Assembly: GCA_947285985.1 (NCBI GenBank)
Contig: CAMYPB010000018.1
Span: 1-15,390, forward strand
Length of the DNA stretch: 15,390 bases
Source of the DNA: an uncultured Holosporaceae bacterium
GTDB lineage: Bacteria > Pseudomonadota > Alphaproteobacteria > RUG11792
Reading direction: 5' to 3'
Shown here: piece after piece, positions 7,293 to 14,603 of the stretch
How positions within the stretch are numbered: position 1 is the first letter of the stretch
Layout: the number at the start of each line of letters is the position of its first letter
Translations under genes and position numbers: made by a program
Notes under the pieces: generated by a model
The model's database searches: none
The model's input: the letters and a program-made list of their open reading frames with translations, nothing else
Told to the model about the DNA's origin: nothing

Positions 7293-8434
7293 GCTGTCAA
7301 CACAATACTATTCTCCGCCCTCCAGAAAATATAGACGACATCATCCCATTCTATATTTCTGTCAGCCATCCTCAAAAGATTCGGGAGAGTCGCACTAATT
7401 ATCTTCCCAGATGAAAGTTGTATATAATATATCGAAACATCCCCTAAATACGCGATCTCCTTCACGACACCTTGTGTCCAATTTCTGGGATACGTCGGTT
7501 TCACGGTTGAAACCATGATCTTTTCTGGACGTATGGCCAAGGAAACTTGAGATCCAACAGGTATGGCCCCAGTGTGAGCCGCATAAAATAAACAATCCGC
7601 TTCAGTTGACTCAACAAGAACATAGTCCATATCTTCCTCAACAACAACTCCATTGAATATATTGACACCCCCTATAAATTCCGCAACGAATCTTGAATTC
7701 GGAAATTCGTATATATCGTGGGGAACTCCAACCTGACGTATTTTTCCATCGTCCATAATGGCCATACGCGTCGACATAGTCATGGCTTCCTCCTGATCAT
7801 GAGTCACAAGAATAAAAGTTATCCCAACTCTCTCTTGTATGTTGACGAGTTCAAATTGAGTCTGCTCCCTCAATTTTTTATCGAGAGCGGCCAAAGGTTC
7901 GTCTAACAACAACAATTTAGGACGTTTCGCGAGACTCCTCGCAAGAGCAACCCTCTGCCTTTGTCCACCAGACAACTGATCAGGTCTCCTATCTTCAAAT
8001 CCAGAAAGTTGAACAAGACTCAAAACTTCCTTCACCCTATCGTCTATCGCGCTCCTCGAAATCATATCCTGTTTCAATCCAAACGCAATATTCTGGTATA
8101 CAGTCATATGAGGAAACAACGCGTATGACTGAAACATCAAATTCACAGGTCTTTTATAGGCTGGCCAATTTGTTATATCGACCCCGTCTATGAAAATACG
8201 TCCGGATGTTGGCCTCTCAAATCCCGCGAGCATACGAAGAAGTGTCGTCTTCCCACACCCCGATCCTCCAAGAAGTGAAAAAAGTTCGCCCCTATAAATC
8301 GAAAGAGAAACTCCCTTCACAGCCTTCACATCACCATAACTCTTCGTCACATTGTCGATTTGAATATATGGCTCCGCGCTAACATCCTGCCATAATTCCA
8401 ACTTCCTCTTAACTGGCCTTGAAAAAGACTGCAT
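7289..8434 (-). CDS. potG: Putrescine/spermidine ABC transporter ATP-binding protein PotG
   Basis: This cytoplasmic ATPase drives polyamine import. The 381 residues include Walker A GGSGCGKT (56-63), Q-loop FQSYALFPHMT (101-111), signature LSGGQRQRVALARSLAKRP (154-172), Walker B LLLLDEP (174-180) and H-loop VTHDQEEAMT (210-219). A C-terminal TOBE-type domain runs from about 265 (IGGVNIFNG) and includes SLAIRPEKI. The N-terminal extension of about 20 residues before the ATPase fold, and the motif RPVNLMFQSYALFPHMT, match PotG better than PotA. The ATG at 8434 has no recognisable Shine-Dalgarno sequence. A good promoter candidate lies about 40-70 bases upstream. The binding-protein gene potF, usual upstream neighbour, is absent here, where dedA sits instead. 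Confidence 0.92.
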   Translation of the reverse strand: MQSFSRPVKRKLELWQDVSAEPYIQIDNVTKSYGDVKAVKGVSLSIYRGELFSLLGGSGCGKTTLLRMLAGFERPTSGRIFIDGVDITNWPAYKRPVNLMFQSYALFPHMTVYQNIAFGLKQDMISRSAIDDRVKEVLSLVQLSGFEDRRPDQLSGGQRQRVALARSLAKRPKLLLLDEPLAALDKKLREQTQFELVNIQERVGITFILVTHDQEEAMTMSTRMAIMDDGKIRQVGVPHDIYEFPNSRFVAEFIGGVNIFNGVVVEEDMDYVLVESTEADCLFYAAHTGAIPVGSQVSLAIRPEKIMVSTVKPTYPRNWTQGVVKEIAYLGDVSIYYIQLSSGKIISATLPNLLRMADRNIEWDDVVYIFWRAENSIVLTA

Positions 8435-8476
8435 AATAATTCATTAATTTTAAAAACCAACAATCCTAGAACTTCT

Positions 8477-8505
8477 ATTCTACAATCTTTTGAAATCCTA
8501 TTCAA
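8477..8505 (-). promoter_or_regulatory. Candidate promoter of potG-potH
   Basis: On the minus strand TTGAAT (8505-8500) and TAGAAT (8482-8477) are separated by exactly 17 bases. They match the sigma-70 consensus at 4/6 and 5/6 positions. The predicted start near 8470 gives a leader of about 36 bases. It lies in the 107-base gap after dedA, where I see no terminator. Confidence 0.6.
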
Positions 8506-8541
8506 CAAATTCGTTCCATTCCCTCATATTCGAAGAAAATC

Positions 8542-9171
8542 CTAATCGTCCCTATTATTTATATTATCGTCATCATCCTTCTTATTGTTATCATTCATAT
8601 TATTATGCAATTTCCTTTCCTTCACCTTGAAATATAACCCCACAAGTCCGCTCACGATCACAATGAGTATAGGAATCGCGATGAAAGCAGGCATAGAATC
8701 AAAACGACTGTCTTTTATGACGTCCCCCAAAATATACCCTAGAAAACAGATGACAAACGCCCAGCAAAGTCCCGAAAGAGAGTTGTATATCATAAAACGT
8801 CTCGGTTCAATTTTCGCAGCTCCTATAATAATCGGACTCGCAACCCTGATCCCATATATAAAACGAAACGAAAATATAAACAACACATCCATCTTGTGAA
8901 GGAGACTGAAAACCCTATCCCGTGCCTTCTCGATCTTCGGAAATTTCCGAATAACCCAATCCGTTCCCATCTCGTATCCCAGCCAAAATAAAACCTGGTC
9001 TGTTATGATCGTCGTGATCAAAGCTATCGAAAATATCTTGTATATCGAAAGATGTCCACACGCAGCCATAATACTCGCCGTCAAAACGATAGACTCCCCC
9101 TCAACAATCGATCCCAAAAATACAGCTATATATCCCCAGTCTCGAACAAAATCTGAAAATCCCGAAATCAT
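8542..9171 (-). CDS. DedA-family membrane protein, YohD-like
   Basis: DedA (SNARE-associated/VTT fold) proteins are inner-membrane proteins, several of which move lipids such as undecaprenyl phosphate or phosphatidylethanolamine between leaflets. The 209 residues include the family's acidic re-entrant motif GSIVEGESIVL (20-30), an Asp in ITDQVLFWLGYEMG (57-70), and the Arg motif RFIYGIRVASPIIIGAAKI (103-121). Hydrophobic segments follow at about 132-150 and 161-181. The start, Arg motif and length resemble E. coli YohD most. The C-terminal tail (about 189-209) is almost entirely Asn, Asp and Lys. The ATG at 9171 lies two bases after the psd stop, so both are on one transcript and translation is probably coupled. 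The substrate cannot be read from sequence. Confidence 0.9.
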   Translation of the reverse strand: MISGFSDFVRDWGYIAVFLGSIVEGESIVLTASIMAACGHLSIYKIFSIALITTIITDQVLFWLGYEMGTDWVIRKFPKIEKARDRVFSLLHKMDVLFIFSFRFIYGIRVASPIIIGAAKIEPRRFMIYNSLSGLCWAFVICFLGYILGDVIKDSRFDSMPAFIAIPILIVIVSGLVGLYFKVKERKLHNNMNDNNKKDDDDNINNRDD

Positions 9172-9173
9172 GA

Positions 9174-9872
9174 TTATATCAACGTTCCAACACGAAGTTC
9201 CTTCTCCTCACTCCTCATATCCGCAATGATAGACTCTCCAGATATCATTCTCTGTCCCTTGATAACTTGCGGAACAACTCCAACAGGAAGCCACACATCA
9301 CATCTACTCCCAAACCTGATGATTCCATACACATCACCCTTCCTTATATCCTGTCCCTCATGAAGATCACAAACAATCCTCCTCGCGATCATTCCCGCAA
9401 TCTGAGTGAAGGCCATCGTCTTCGAAGGATCATCCTTCAAACTAATAACAACCGTGTTCTTCTCATTGAAAACACTCGCCTTGTCTAAAGAAGCATTCAA
9501 AAACGATCCAGGATGATAGAGTATACTCTTTATCTTTCCAGACATAGGAACTCTATTCACATGAACATTGAGTATGCTCAAAAATATACTGACTCTATAT
9601 CTCTTCTCATCTCCTAGCCCTAAATCAGAATTCGGAGACTCAAAACATATACCACAAACCGTCCCATCACACGGACTCACTATCAAATCCTCACTATCCG
9701 GAACAATCCTCGAAGGATTCCTGAAAAAAAATCCACAAAATAAAGAAAGTATGAAAAAAATCCAAAACAACGTAGTCGAAAACGTTAGGCATATCATCGA
9801 AATACCAAATAGTATCAAAACGAACCTTACACCTTCGTTATGTATCGAAAAATTCACTCCTAAAATATTCAT
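9174..9872 (-). CDS. psd: Phosphatidylserine decarboxylase proenzyme
   Basis: Psd converts phosphatidylserine to phosphatidylethanolamine at the inner membrane. It is made as one chain that cleaves itself between Gly and Ser, turning the Ser into the pyruvoyl cofactor. In this 232-residue protein two hydrophobic segments (about 17-33 and 35-50) lead into FRNPSRIVP. Then come SPCDG (66-70), NVHVNRVPMSG (102-112) and HPGSFLNA (120-127). The processing site is FGSRCDVWLP (187-196), with cleavage predicted between Gly188 and Ser189. The FGS-type site and length place it with the short alphaproteobacterial/rickettsial Psd proteins rather than the longer LGST enterobacterial type. The ATG at 9872 has no clear ribosome site. 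The common neighbour pssA is absent and dedA follows two bases after the stop. Confidence 0.95.
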   Translation of the reverse strand: MNILGVNFSIHNEGVRFVLILFGISMICLTFSTTLFWIFFILSLFCGFFFRNPSRIVPDSEDLIVSPCDGTVCGICFESPNSDLGLGDEKRYRVSIFLSILNVHVNRVPMSGKIKSILYHPGSFLNASLDKASVFNEKNTVVISLKDDPSKTMAFTQIAGMIARRIVCDLHEGQDIRKGDVYGIIRFGSRCDVWLPVGVVPQVIKGQRMISGESIIADMRSEEKELRVGTLI

Positions 9873-9915
9873 AAGGCTAAGTTATCTCTAAAAAAACTTT
9901 GCATACCTAAACTTT

Positions 9916-9943
9916 ATCATAAGTCGTATATTTTTTTCCACAA
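9916..9943 (-). promoter_or_regulatory. Possible promoter of psd-dedA
   Basis: On the minus strand TTGTGG (9943-9938) and TATGAT (9921-9916) are spaced by 16 bases. The -10 box is good and the -35 box weak. It would start transcription near 9909, about 37 bases before the psd ATG. Read-through from the upstream gene is also possible, since no terminator is evident in 9873-9996. Confidence 0.35.
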
Positions 9944-9996
9944 TATTCATTATCGTCAAAACAAAGCTCATAAAAGGATATCTCCCAAAAAATTAA

Positions 9997-10482
9997 TCAA
10001 CATATCATCCGACAATATTCAAAAACCTCAGAAATCACATACCTACCCCCAAAAAATAATCCATTCCCAATTTCCATCAAGTATCTCGAAATATTCTTTA
10101 TTATATTCCTACAAAATTTGATCAAAATTTTCCCTGATTTTTTGTATACATGCATATCAAAAAATCCACGAAATTGATTATAGAATTTGTCCGCATTTTG
10201 AGAGGCCTCATAAATAAACTCCTCAAAATCCCGGGCATACTCCAATAAATAAGGACTCTTCTCAACAATATGATTCTTCGTATACATATTGAAAAGATCA
10301 AAATACGTCGCCTTTCCGCTGAGTCTCATTCGACAATACGTCTCGAACATTATATACGATATATTGTCGATCATGAATCCCAAACTCAAACACCACATAT
10401 TCGGTCTATATAAAAATGTCTTATATTTCATGTCCAAACTGATATCCTTCCTTTTGATAACCATTATAAATTTCTTATTCAT
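9997..10482 (-). CDS. Unrecognised 161-residue protein
   Basis: I do not recognise this protein. It is probably a real gene: AGGAG (10494-10490) stands seven bases before the ATG at 10482, the clearest ribosome binding site in the window apart from yidC's and the one at the right edge. It also fills the only large gap between psd and the atp terminator. The sequence is basic and very rich in aromatic residues, Met and Cys. One moderately hydrophobic stretch (MWCLSLGFMIDNISYIMF, about 29-46) could be a buried helix; it is interrupted by Asp and Asn, so a true membrane span is doubtful. The rest looks helical and charged (EYARDFEEFIYEASQNADKF, about 81-100). No signal peptide or metal motif is seen. 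It lies where atpC might be expected but does not resemble epsilon subunits. Its own ribosome site and the intervening terminator suggest separate expression. Confidence 0.7.
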   Translation of the reverse strand: MNKKFIMVIKRKDISLDMKYKTFLYRPNMWCLSLGFMIDNISYIMFETYCRMRLSGKATYFDLFNMYTKNHIVEKSPYLLEYARDFEEFIYEASQNADKFYNQFRGFFDMHVYKKSGKILIKFCRNIIKNISRYLMEIGNGLFFGGRYVISEVFEYCRMIC

Positions 10483-10570
10483 AATATTTCTCCTATAAAA
10501 TAATAAATAAACTAAACTTCACAAAACCCATACTATCATAGATATAGAAATATTCGACATTTCGTACACA

Positions 10571-10594
10571 ACTTTTTTAAATTTTTTTTATGCT
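10571..10594. other. A/T tract, possible UP-type element of the unknown gene
   Basis: The plus strand shows T6-A3-T8 running into ATGCT. Read on the minus strand it is an A-rich tract directly upstream of TTGTGT, in the promoter region of the 161-residue gene, where an UP element could sit. No clear -10 box follows at normal spacing. A near copy of the plus-strand reading occurs at 15316-15336. The rest of 10483-10640 shows nothing else I can name. Confidence 0.25.
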
Positions 10595-10640
10595 GATATT
10601 TTGTGTATCCAAAATGAATGTTTTTTTAGAATCTGTGTTA

Positions 10641-10681
10641 TAATAATAAAAGAATCCCATGAAAAATATCTCATGGAATTC
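10641..10681 (-). terminator. Rho-independent terminator of the atpHAGD operon
   Basis: Read leftward, GAATTCCATGA (10681-10671) pairs with TCATGGGATTC (10662-10652) across an 8-base loop. The stem is 11 bp and includes one G-U pair that forms only in the minus-strand RNA. It is followed by TTTTATTATTA. It begins about 34 bases after the atpD stop, which means that the operon ends at atpD. Confidence 0.75.
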
Positions 10682-10714
10682 ATTATAAAAATTGTTTTGT
10701 TGTTATTGTTTTTT

Positions 10715-12172
10715 TTATTTTTGAGATTCACTATACGCTCGAAGGACGTCTTCTATCCCCCCTTTGAACGAGAACATAATCTCTGGGATATGATCGACCT
10801 CTCCAGATACGATCGCTTTAAATCCTTCGATTGTATCTTTGAGTTCAACGAAGACTCCCTTTCGTCCTGTGAAATTCTCTGCAGATTGGAAAGGTTGAGA
10901 TAGGAATTGACGTATTTTTCTAGCACGACTAACAATGAGTTTGTCGTCCTCCGATAATTCGTCCATCCCGATGATCGCAATGATATCCTGAAGAGATTTG
11001 AATGTCTGAAGAACATATTGAACGTCCCTTGCAACTTTATAATGTTCTTGACCAATAACTTCAGGATCCAACAACCTAGATGTTGATTCCAAAGGATCGA
11101 CAGCCGGGAAAATTCCAAACGACGCGATCTGACGACTCAAAACTGTCGTTGCATCGAGATGGATGAATGATGTCACAGCAGAAGGATCTGTTATATCGTC
11201 CGCTGGAACGTATATGGCCTGTATACTCGTGATCGATCCCTTCATCGTTGAAGTTATCCTCTCTTGAAGACTTCCCATCTCTGTTGCGAGGGTAGGCTGA
11301 TATCCGACGGCCGACGGAATTCTTCCAAGAAGCGTTGAAATTTCTGATCCAGCCTGCGTGAACCTAAAAATATTATCGACGAAAAAGAGGACGTCCCTTC
11401 CTTCCATGTCCCTGAAATATTCCGCGAGCGTGAGTCCTGTGAGCGCGATCCTGGCCCTCGCTCCTGGGGATTCGTTCATCTGTCCATAAACAAGAGCGGC
11501 CTTCGACCCCTCCTCTCCAGGACGTTTGTTCACACCCGAAGATATCATCTCCTCAAACAAATCTGTCCCCTCTCGAGTTCTCTCTCCAACTCCCGCAAAA
11601 ACAGAAAAACCTCCGTGTTTTTTCGCGATATTGTTGATAAGTTCCATAATCAAGACAGTTTTTCCAACCCCCGCTCCTCCAAAGAGTCCTATCTTTCCTC
11701 CCTTTAGATATGGGGTCAAAAGATCAATAACTTTTATACCAGTTATTAAAACTTCAGTCTTTGAAGATTGACTCGAAAAAAGAGGAGCATCACGATGAAT
11801 CGGAAGATACTCATCAGTTTCAATAGGACCTCCATGATCTATAGGATCCCCTGTGACATTTAGAACGCGTCCTAGAGTTGCGCGCCCAACTGGAACACAT
11901 ATAGGATTCTTCGTATTGATCACGTTCATACCCCGTGAAATTCCGTCTGTTGAAGACATAGCAATAGTTCGAACGACCCTATCTCCAATATGTTGAACGA
12001 CCTCCAAAACAATCTCTCTTTTTTCTTGATCGTCCAAAACAAGACGAAGAGCATGAGATATCGATGGGAGATCCCCTTCGAAATAAACGTCAACAACAGC
12101 TCCTATAACCTGTGTGACGACTCCCACATCATTCTTCATTTCAATATCCTGTTTTTTTGTTGTATCCTGCAT
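10715..12172 (-). CDS. atpD: ATP synthase F1 subunit beta
   Basis: The beta subunit carries the catalytic sites of the F1 ATPase, on the cytoplasmic face of the inner membrane. In the 485 residues, GGAGVGKT (165-172) is Walker A. The catalytic Glu is in VGERTREG (Glu197), and FVDNIFRFTQAGSEISTLLGRIPSAVGYQPTLATEMG is complete, with ERITST and DLDATT-type regions intact. The N terminus is about ten residues longer than usual. A second ATG at 12139, preceded by AGGA at seven bases, would give MKNDVGVVTQVIGAVVDVY and 474 residues, nearer the family norm. The ATG at 12172 has a weaker AAGGGA further upstream. atpG ends 17 bases upstream. Downstream there is no atpC, only a terminator. Confidence 0.97.
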   Translation of the reverse strand: MQDTTKKQDIEMKNDVGVVTQVIGAVVDVYFEGDLPSISHALRLVLDDQEKREIVLEVVQHIGDRVVRTIAMSSTDGISRGMNVINTKNPICVPVGRATLGRVLNVTGDPIDHGGPIETDEYLPIHRDAPLFSSQSSKTEVLITGIKVIDLLTPYLKGGKIGLFGGAGVGKTVLIMELINNIAKKHGGFSVFAGVGERTREGTDLFEEMISSGVNKRPGEEGSKAALVYGQMNESPGARARIALTGLTLAEYFRDMEGRDVLFFVDNIFRFTQAGSEISTLLGRIPSAVGYQPTLATEMGSLQERITSTMKGSITSIQAIYVPADDITDPSAVTSFIHLDATTVLSRQIASFGIFPAVDPLESTSRLLDPEVIGQEHYKVARDVQYVLQTFKSLQDIIAIIGMDELSEDDKLIVSRARKIRQFLSQPFQSAENFTGRKGVFVELKDTIEGFKAIVSGEVDHIPEIMFSFKGGIEDVLRAYSESQK

Positions 12173-12189
12173 AATCTAAACCGTCCCTT

Positions 12190-13029
12190 TTATTCAACAC
12201 ATTCTATACTCGAAACTATTTCAGTCAATTCTTGGGTTATTTTTGCCTGTCTTGTTCTATTATACAAAACGCTTAAATTTTTAAACATATCCTTTGCATT
12301 TCGAACAGAATTATCCATAGCCATCGTTCTTGATGATAACTCAGAGATCAAATGTTCTGTTATGATCCCGATAAATAATTCCTTCATATACATTTCAAAT
12401 AAACTTTCAATAAATTCTATACGATTTCCTTCGATTTTCGTATACTCTCTTTTTTCGAGATTATTATTCTCAATGATAGGAAAAATCTGCTGACTCTTCG
12501 CATTTTGAACGAGAACATTCTTAAAATGCCCGCTCACAACAATAACGCGACTCACATCCTCATTTTTTATGTTGTCAACGACAATGTTCGAAACGACTCT
12601 CGCATGATCTATTATATCATATCTACTCTTTATATTGTCTATTATATTTTCATGCCCAAAAATAATCCCTTTTCTCCCAACAACTTTTATTTTGGCATCC
12701 TTGTTATTAGATAGGATTTTATTAGATTCCTCTATAATAGACTGATTGAAAGATCCACAAAAACCTTGATCCGTCGACATAATGAGAACGAGAGTCTTTC
12801 CATCATGACGAGTCATCCAAAAATTATTGTCGATGTCATTTTCGAAGAACGCTTCATTTATAGCACTCCTCAACATAACAAACAATTTTTCCGCACACAA
12901 CAAAGCATATTTGTTTGTATTGTTTATTTTTGAAAGTTTGACGGTCGAAACCATCTTCATGGCGTTCGTCGCCTTGATGATACTATCAACCGTGTTTATC
13001 CTGTCTTTTATAGCCTTTAGATTTTCCAT
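12190..13029 (-). CDS. atpG: ATP synthase F1 subunit gamma
   Basis: Gamma is the rotating central shaft of F1. Its N- and C-terminal helices form a coiled coil inside the alpha-beta ring. The N-terminal helix ENLKAIKDRINTVDSIIKA, then TNAMKMVSTVKL, and the C-terminal helix around MAMDNSVRNAKDMFKNLSVLYNRTRQAKITQELTEIV are both typical. The central Rossmann-like domain contains STDQGFCGSFNQ, a family hallmark. I chose the ATG at 13029 (279 residues); an in-frame GTG at 13038 would add three residues and neither has an obvious ribosome site. atpA ends 17 bases upstream. The middle domain is less conserved and Asn/Lys-rich, as is common in A+T-rich genomes. Confidence 0.95.
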   Translation of the reverse strand: MENLKAIKDRINTVDSIIKATNAMKMVSTVKLSKINNTNKYALLCAEKLFVMLRSAINEAFFENDIDNNFWMTRHDGKTLVLIMSTDQGFCGSFNQSIIEESNKILSNNKDAKIKVVGRKGIIFGHENIIDNIKSRYDIIDHARVVSNIVVDNIKNEDVSRVIVVSGHFKNVLVQNAKSQQIFPIIENNNLEKREYTKIEGNRIEFIESLFEMYMKELFIGIITEHLISELSSRTMAMDNSVRNAKDMFKNLSVLYNRTRQAKITQELTEIVSSIECVE

Positions 13030-13046
13030 GACAATCACATAAAATT

Positions 13047-14603
13047 TTATCTATTCAATACACTCCATTTCATTTTAAAATCTGAAATAAATTTGTCTAA
13101 AACACTTGATATTTCATCAGACAAAACTCCAGATTCATCTATTTTTTGGAGTATATCGGAGGAATCCTTCAAAGAACTCAATAGGTCGCCCTCAAATATT
13201 TTAACTTTATTCGTTGGTATATCATTGAAATAACCTTTATTCGCAGCGTATAGGATAGCTATATGTTCAGAATTCCTCAATGTTTTATACTGAGGTTGTT
13301 TCAATATTTCAACGAGTTTTTCCCCTCTATTCAAGAGATCTTTCGTCGTCTGATCCAAATCACTACTAAACTGTGAAAAAGCGGATAATTCGTTATATTG
13401 AGCCATCTCAATCTTAATATTAGACGCAACTGATTTCATAGCTTTCGTTTGAGCAGCCGATCCCACACGACTGACTGATATCCCAATATTTATCGCAGGA
13501 CGTATTCCTTTATAGAATAATGACGACTCCAAGAATAATTGTCCATCCGTTATAGAGATAACATTCGTTGGAATATAGGCCGAAACGTCTCCAGCTTGCG
13601 TTTCAACGATAGGAAGGGCTGTCAATGATCCCCCTCCCAACTCATCGGAAAGTTTCGCAGCACGTTCCAATAATCTCGAATGTAAATAAAAAATATCTCC
13701 AGGGAAAGCCTCTCGTCCAGGAGGACGTCTCAAAAGAAGGGACATCTGTCTATATGCAACTGCATGCTTCGATAAATCATCATATATTATGAGTGCGTGC
13801 ATTCCATTATCCCGGAAATATTCCCCCATAGAACACGCGGTATAAGGCGCGATATACTGCATAGACGCGGGATCAGACGCAGTTGCAGAAACAACGATCG
13901 TATACGACATAGCACCATGTTCTCGCAAAGTATTCACAATACGAGCAACTGTTGATCTCTTCTGTCCAATTGCAACATATATACAGTATACTTTCTTATT
14001 CTCTGGAAGACTATCGTTATACTGTTTCTGATTTATAATGGCATCTATCGCAATCGCACTCTTCCCCGTTTGACGATCTCCAATAATAAGTTCTCTTTGC
14101 CCCCTTCCAATTGGAAAGAGCGCGTCAATACTCCGAATTCCCGTGAGGAGAGGTTCATTGATACTCTGTCTATCAATTATTCCAGGAGCAGGATTTTCCA
14201 TATTACGCTTTTGAATATCGTCTCCCAAAGGTTCATCTGAATCTATCGGATTTCCAAGGGCATCAACAACTCGTCCGAGAAGTCCCTTTCCAACATTAAC
14301 ATCAACAATCCTATACGTCCTCTTCACAAGATCCTTCTCTTTGACCTTCGAATCGTCCCCAACAATAATAATTCCAACATTGTCAGGTTCGAGGTTTTGA
14401 GCGATAGCCCGTATAGATTCCCCCGTTTCATTTGAAATAATTTCAACCCATTCCCCAGCCTTGACATTTTCAAGTCCAAAGACACGAGCAATTCCATCCC
14501 CAACAGATAAAATATAACCTATCTCTGCAACATCAAGTTTCTTCGAGAAACCTGAGATTTTCTCCTGTAGTATACTAGATATTTCAACTGCTTTTGTCTT
14601 CAT
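13047..14603 (-). CDS. atpA: ATP synthase F1 subunit alpha
   Basis: Alpha subunits alternate with beta in the F1 hexamer and hold the non-catalytic nucleotide sites. The 518-residue protein has GDRQTGKS (175-182), Walker A with the alpha-type Gln. RVVDALGNPID (111-121) and the stretch VAYRQMSLLLRRPPGREAFPGD, then FYLHSRLLERAAKLSD, are full family signatures. GSLTALPIVETQAGDVSAYIPTNVISITDGQ and RPAINIGISVSRVGSAAQ follow. The ATG at 14603 overlaps the atpH stop (ATGA), and AAAGG lies nine bases ahead. The N terminus shows the usual short helix. atpG follows after 17 bases. Nothing is degraded or missing. Confidence 0.97.
   Translation of the reverse strand: MKTKAVEISSILQEKISGFSKKLDVAEIGYILSVGDGIARVFGLENVKAGEWVEIISNETGESIRAIAQNLEPDNVGIIIVGDDSKVKEKDLVKRTYRIVDVNVGKGLLGRVVDALGNPIDSDEPLGDDIQKRNMENPAPGIIDRQSINEPLLTGIRSIDALFPIGRGQRELIIGDRQTGKSAIAIDAIINQKQYNDSLPENKKVYCIYVAIGQKRSTVARIVNTLREHGAMSYTIVVSATASDPASMQYIAPYTACSMGEYFRDNGMHALIIYDDLSKHAVAYRQMSLLLRRPPGREAFPGDIFYLHSRLLERAAKLSDELGGGSLTALPIVETQAGDVSAYIPTNVISITDGQLFLESSLFYKGIRPAINIGISVSRVGSAAQTKAMKSVASNIKIEMAQYNELSAFSQFSSDLDQTTKDLLNRGEKLVEILKQPQYKTLRNSEHIAILYAANKGYFNDIPTNKVKIFEGDLLSSLKDSSDILQKIDESGVLSDEISSVLDKFISDFKMKWSVLNR

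Noticed and set aside
9997..10482. The unknown gene as a divergent atpC
   Set aside because: It lacks the N-terminal beta-sandwich pattern of epsilon, is longer, and is separated from atpD by a terminator and its own ribosome site.
11990..12493. A 167-codon open frame on the plus strand
   Set aside because: It lies opposite atpG and atpD, which are unmistakable, and its product has no family features; it is an antisense shadow.
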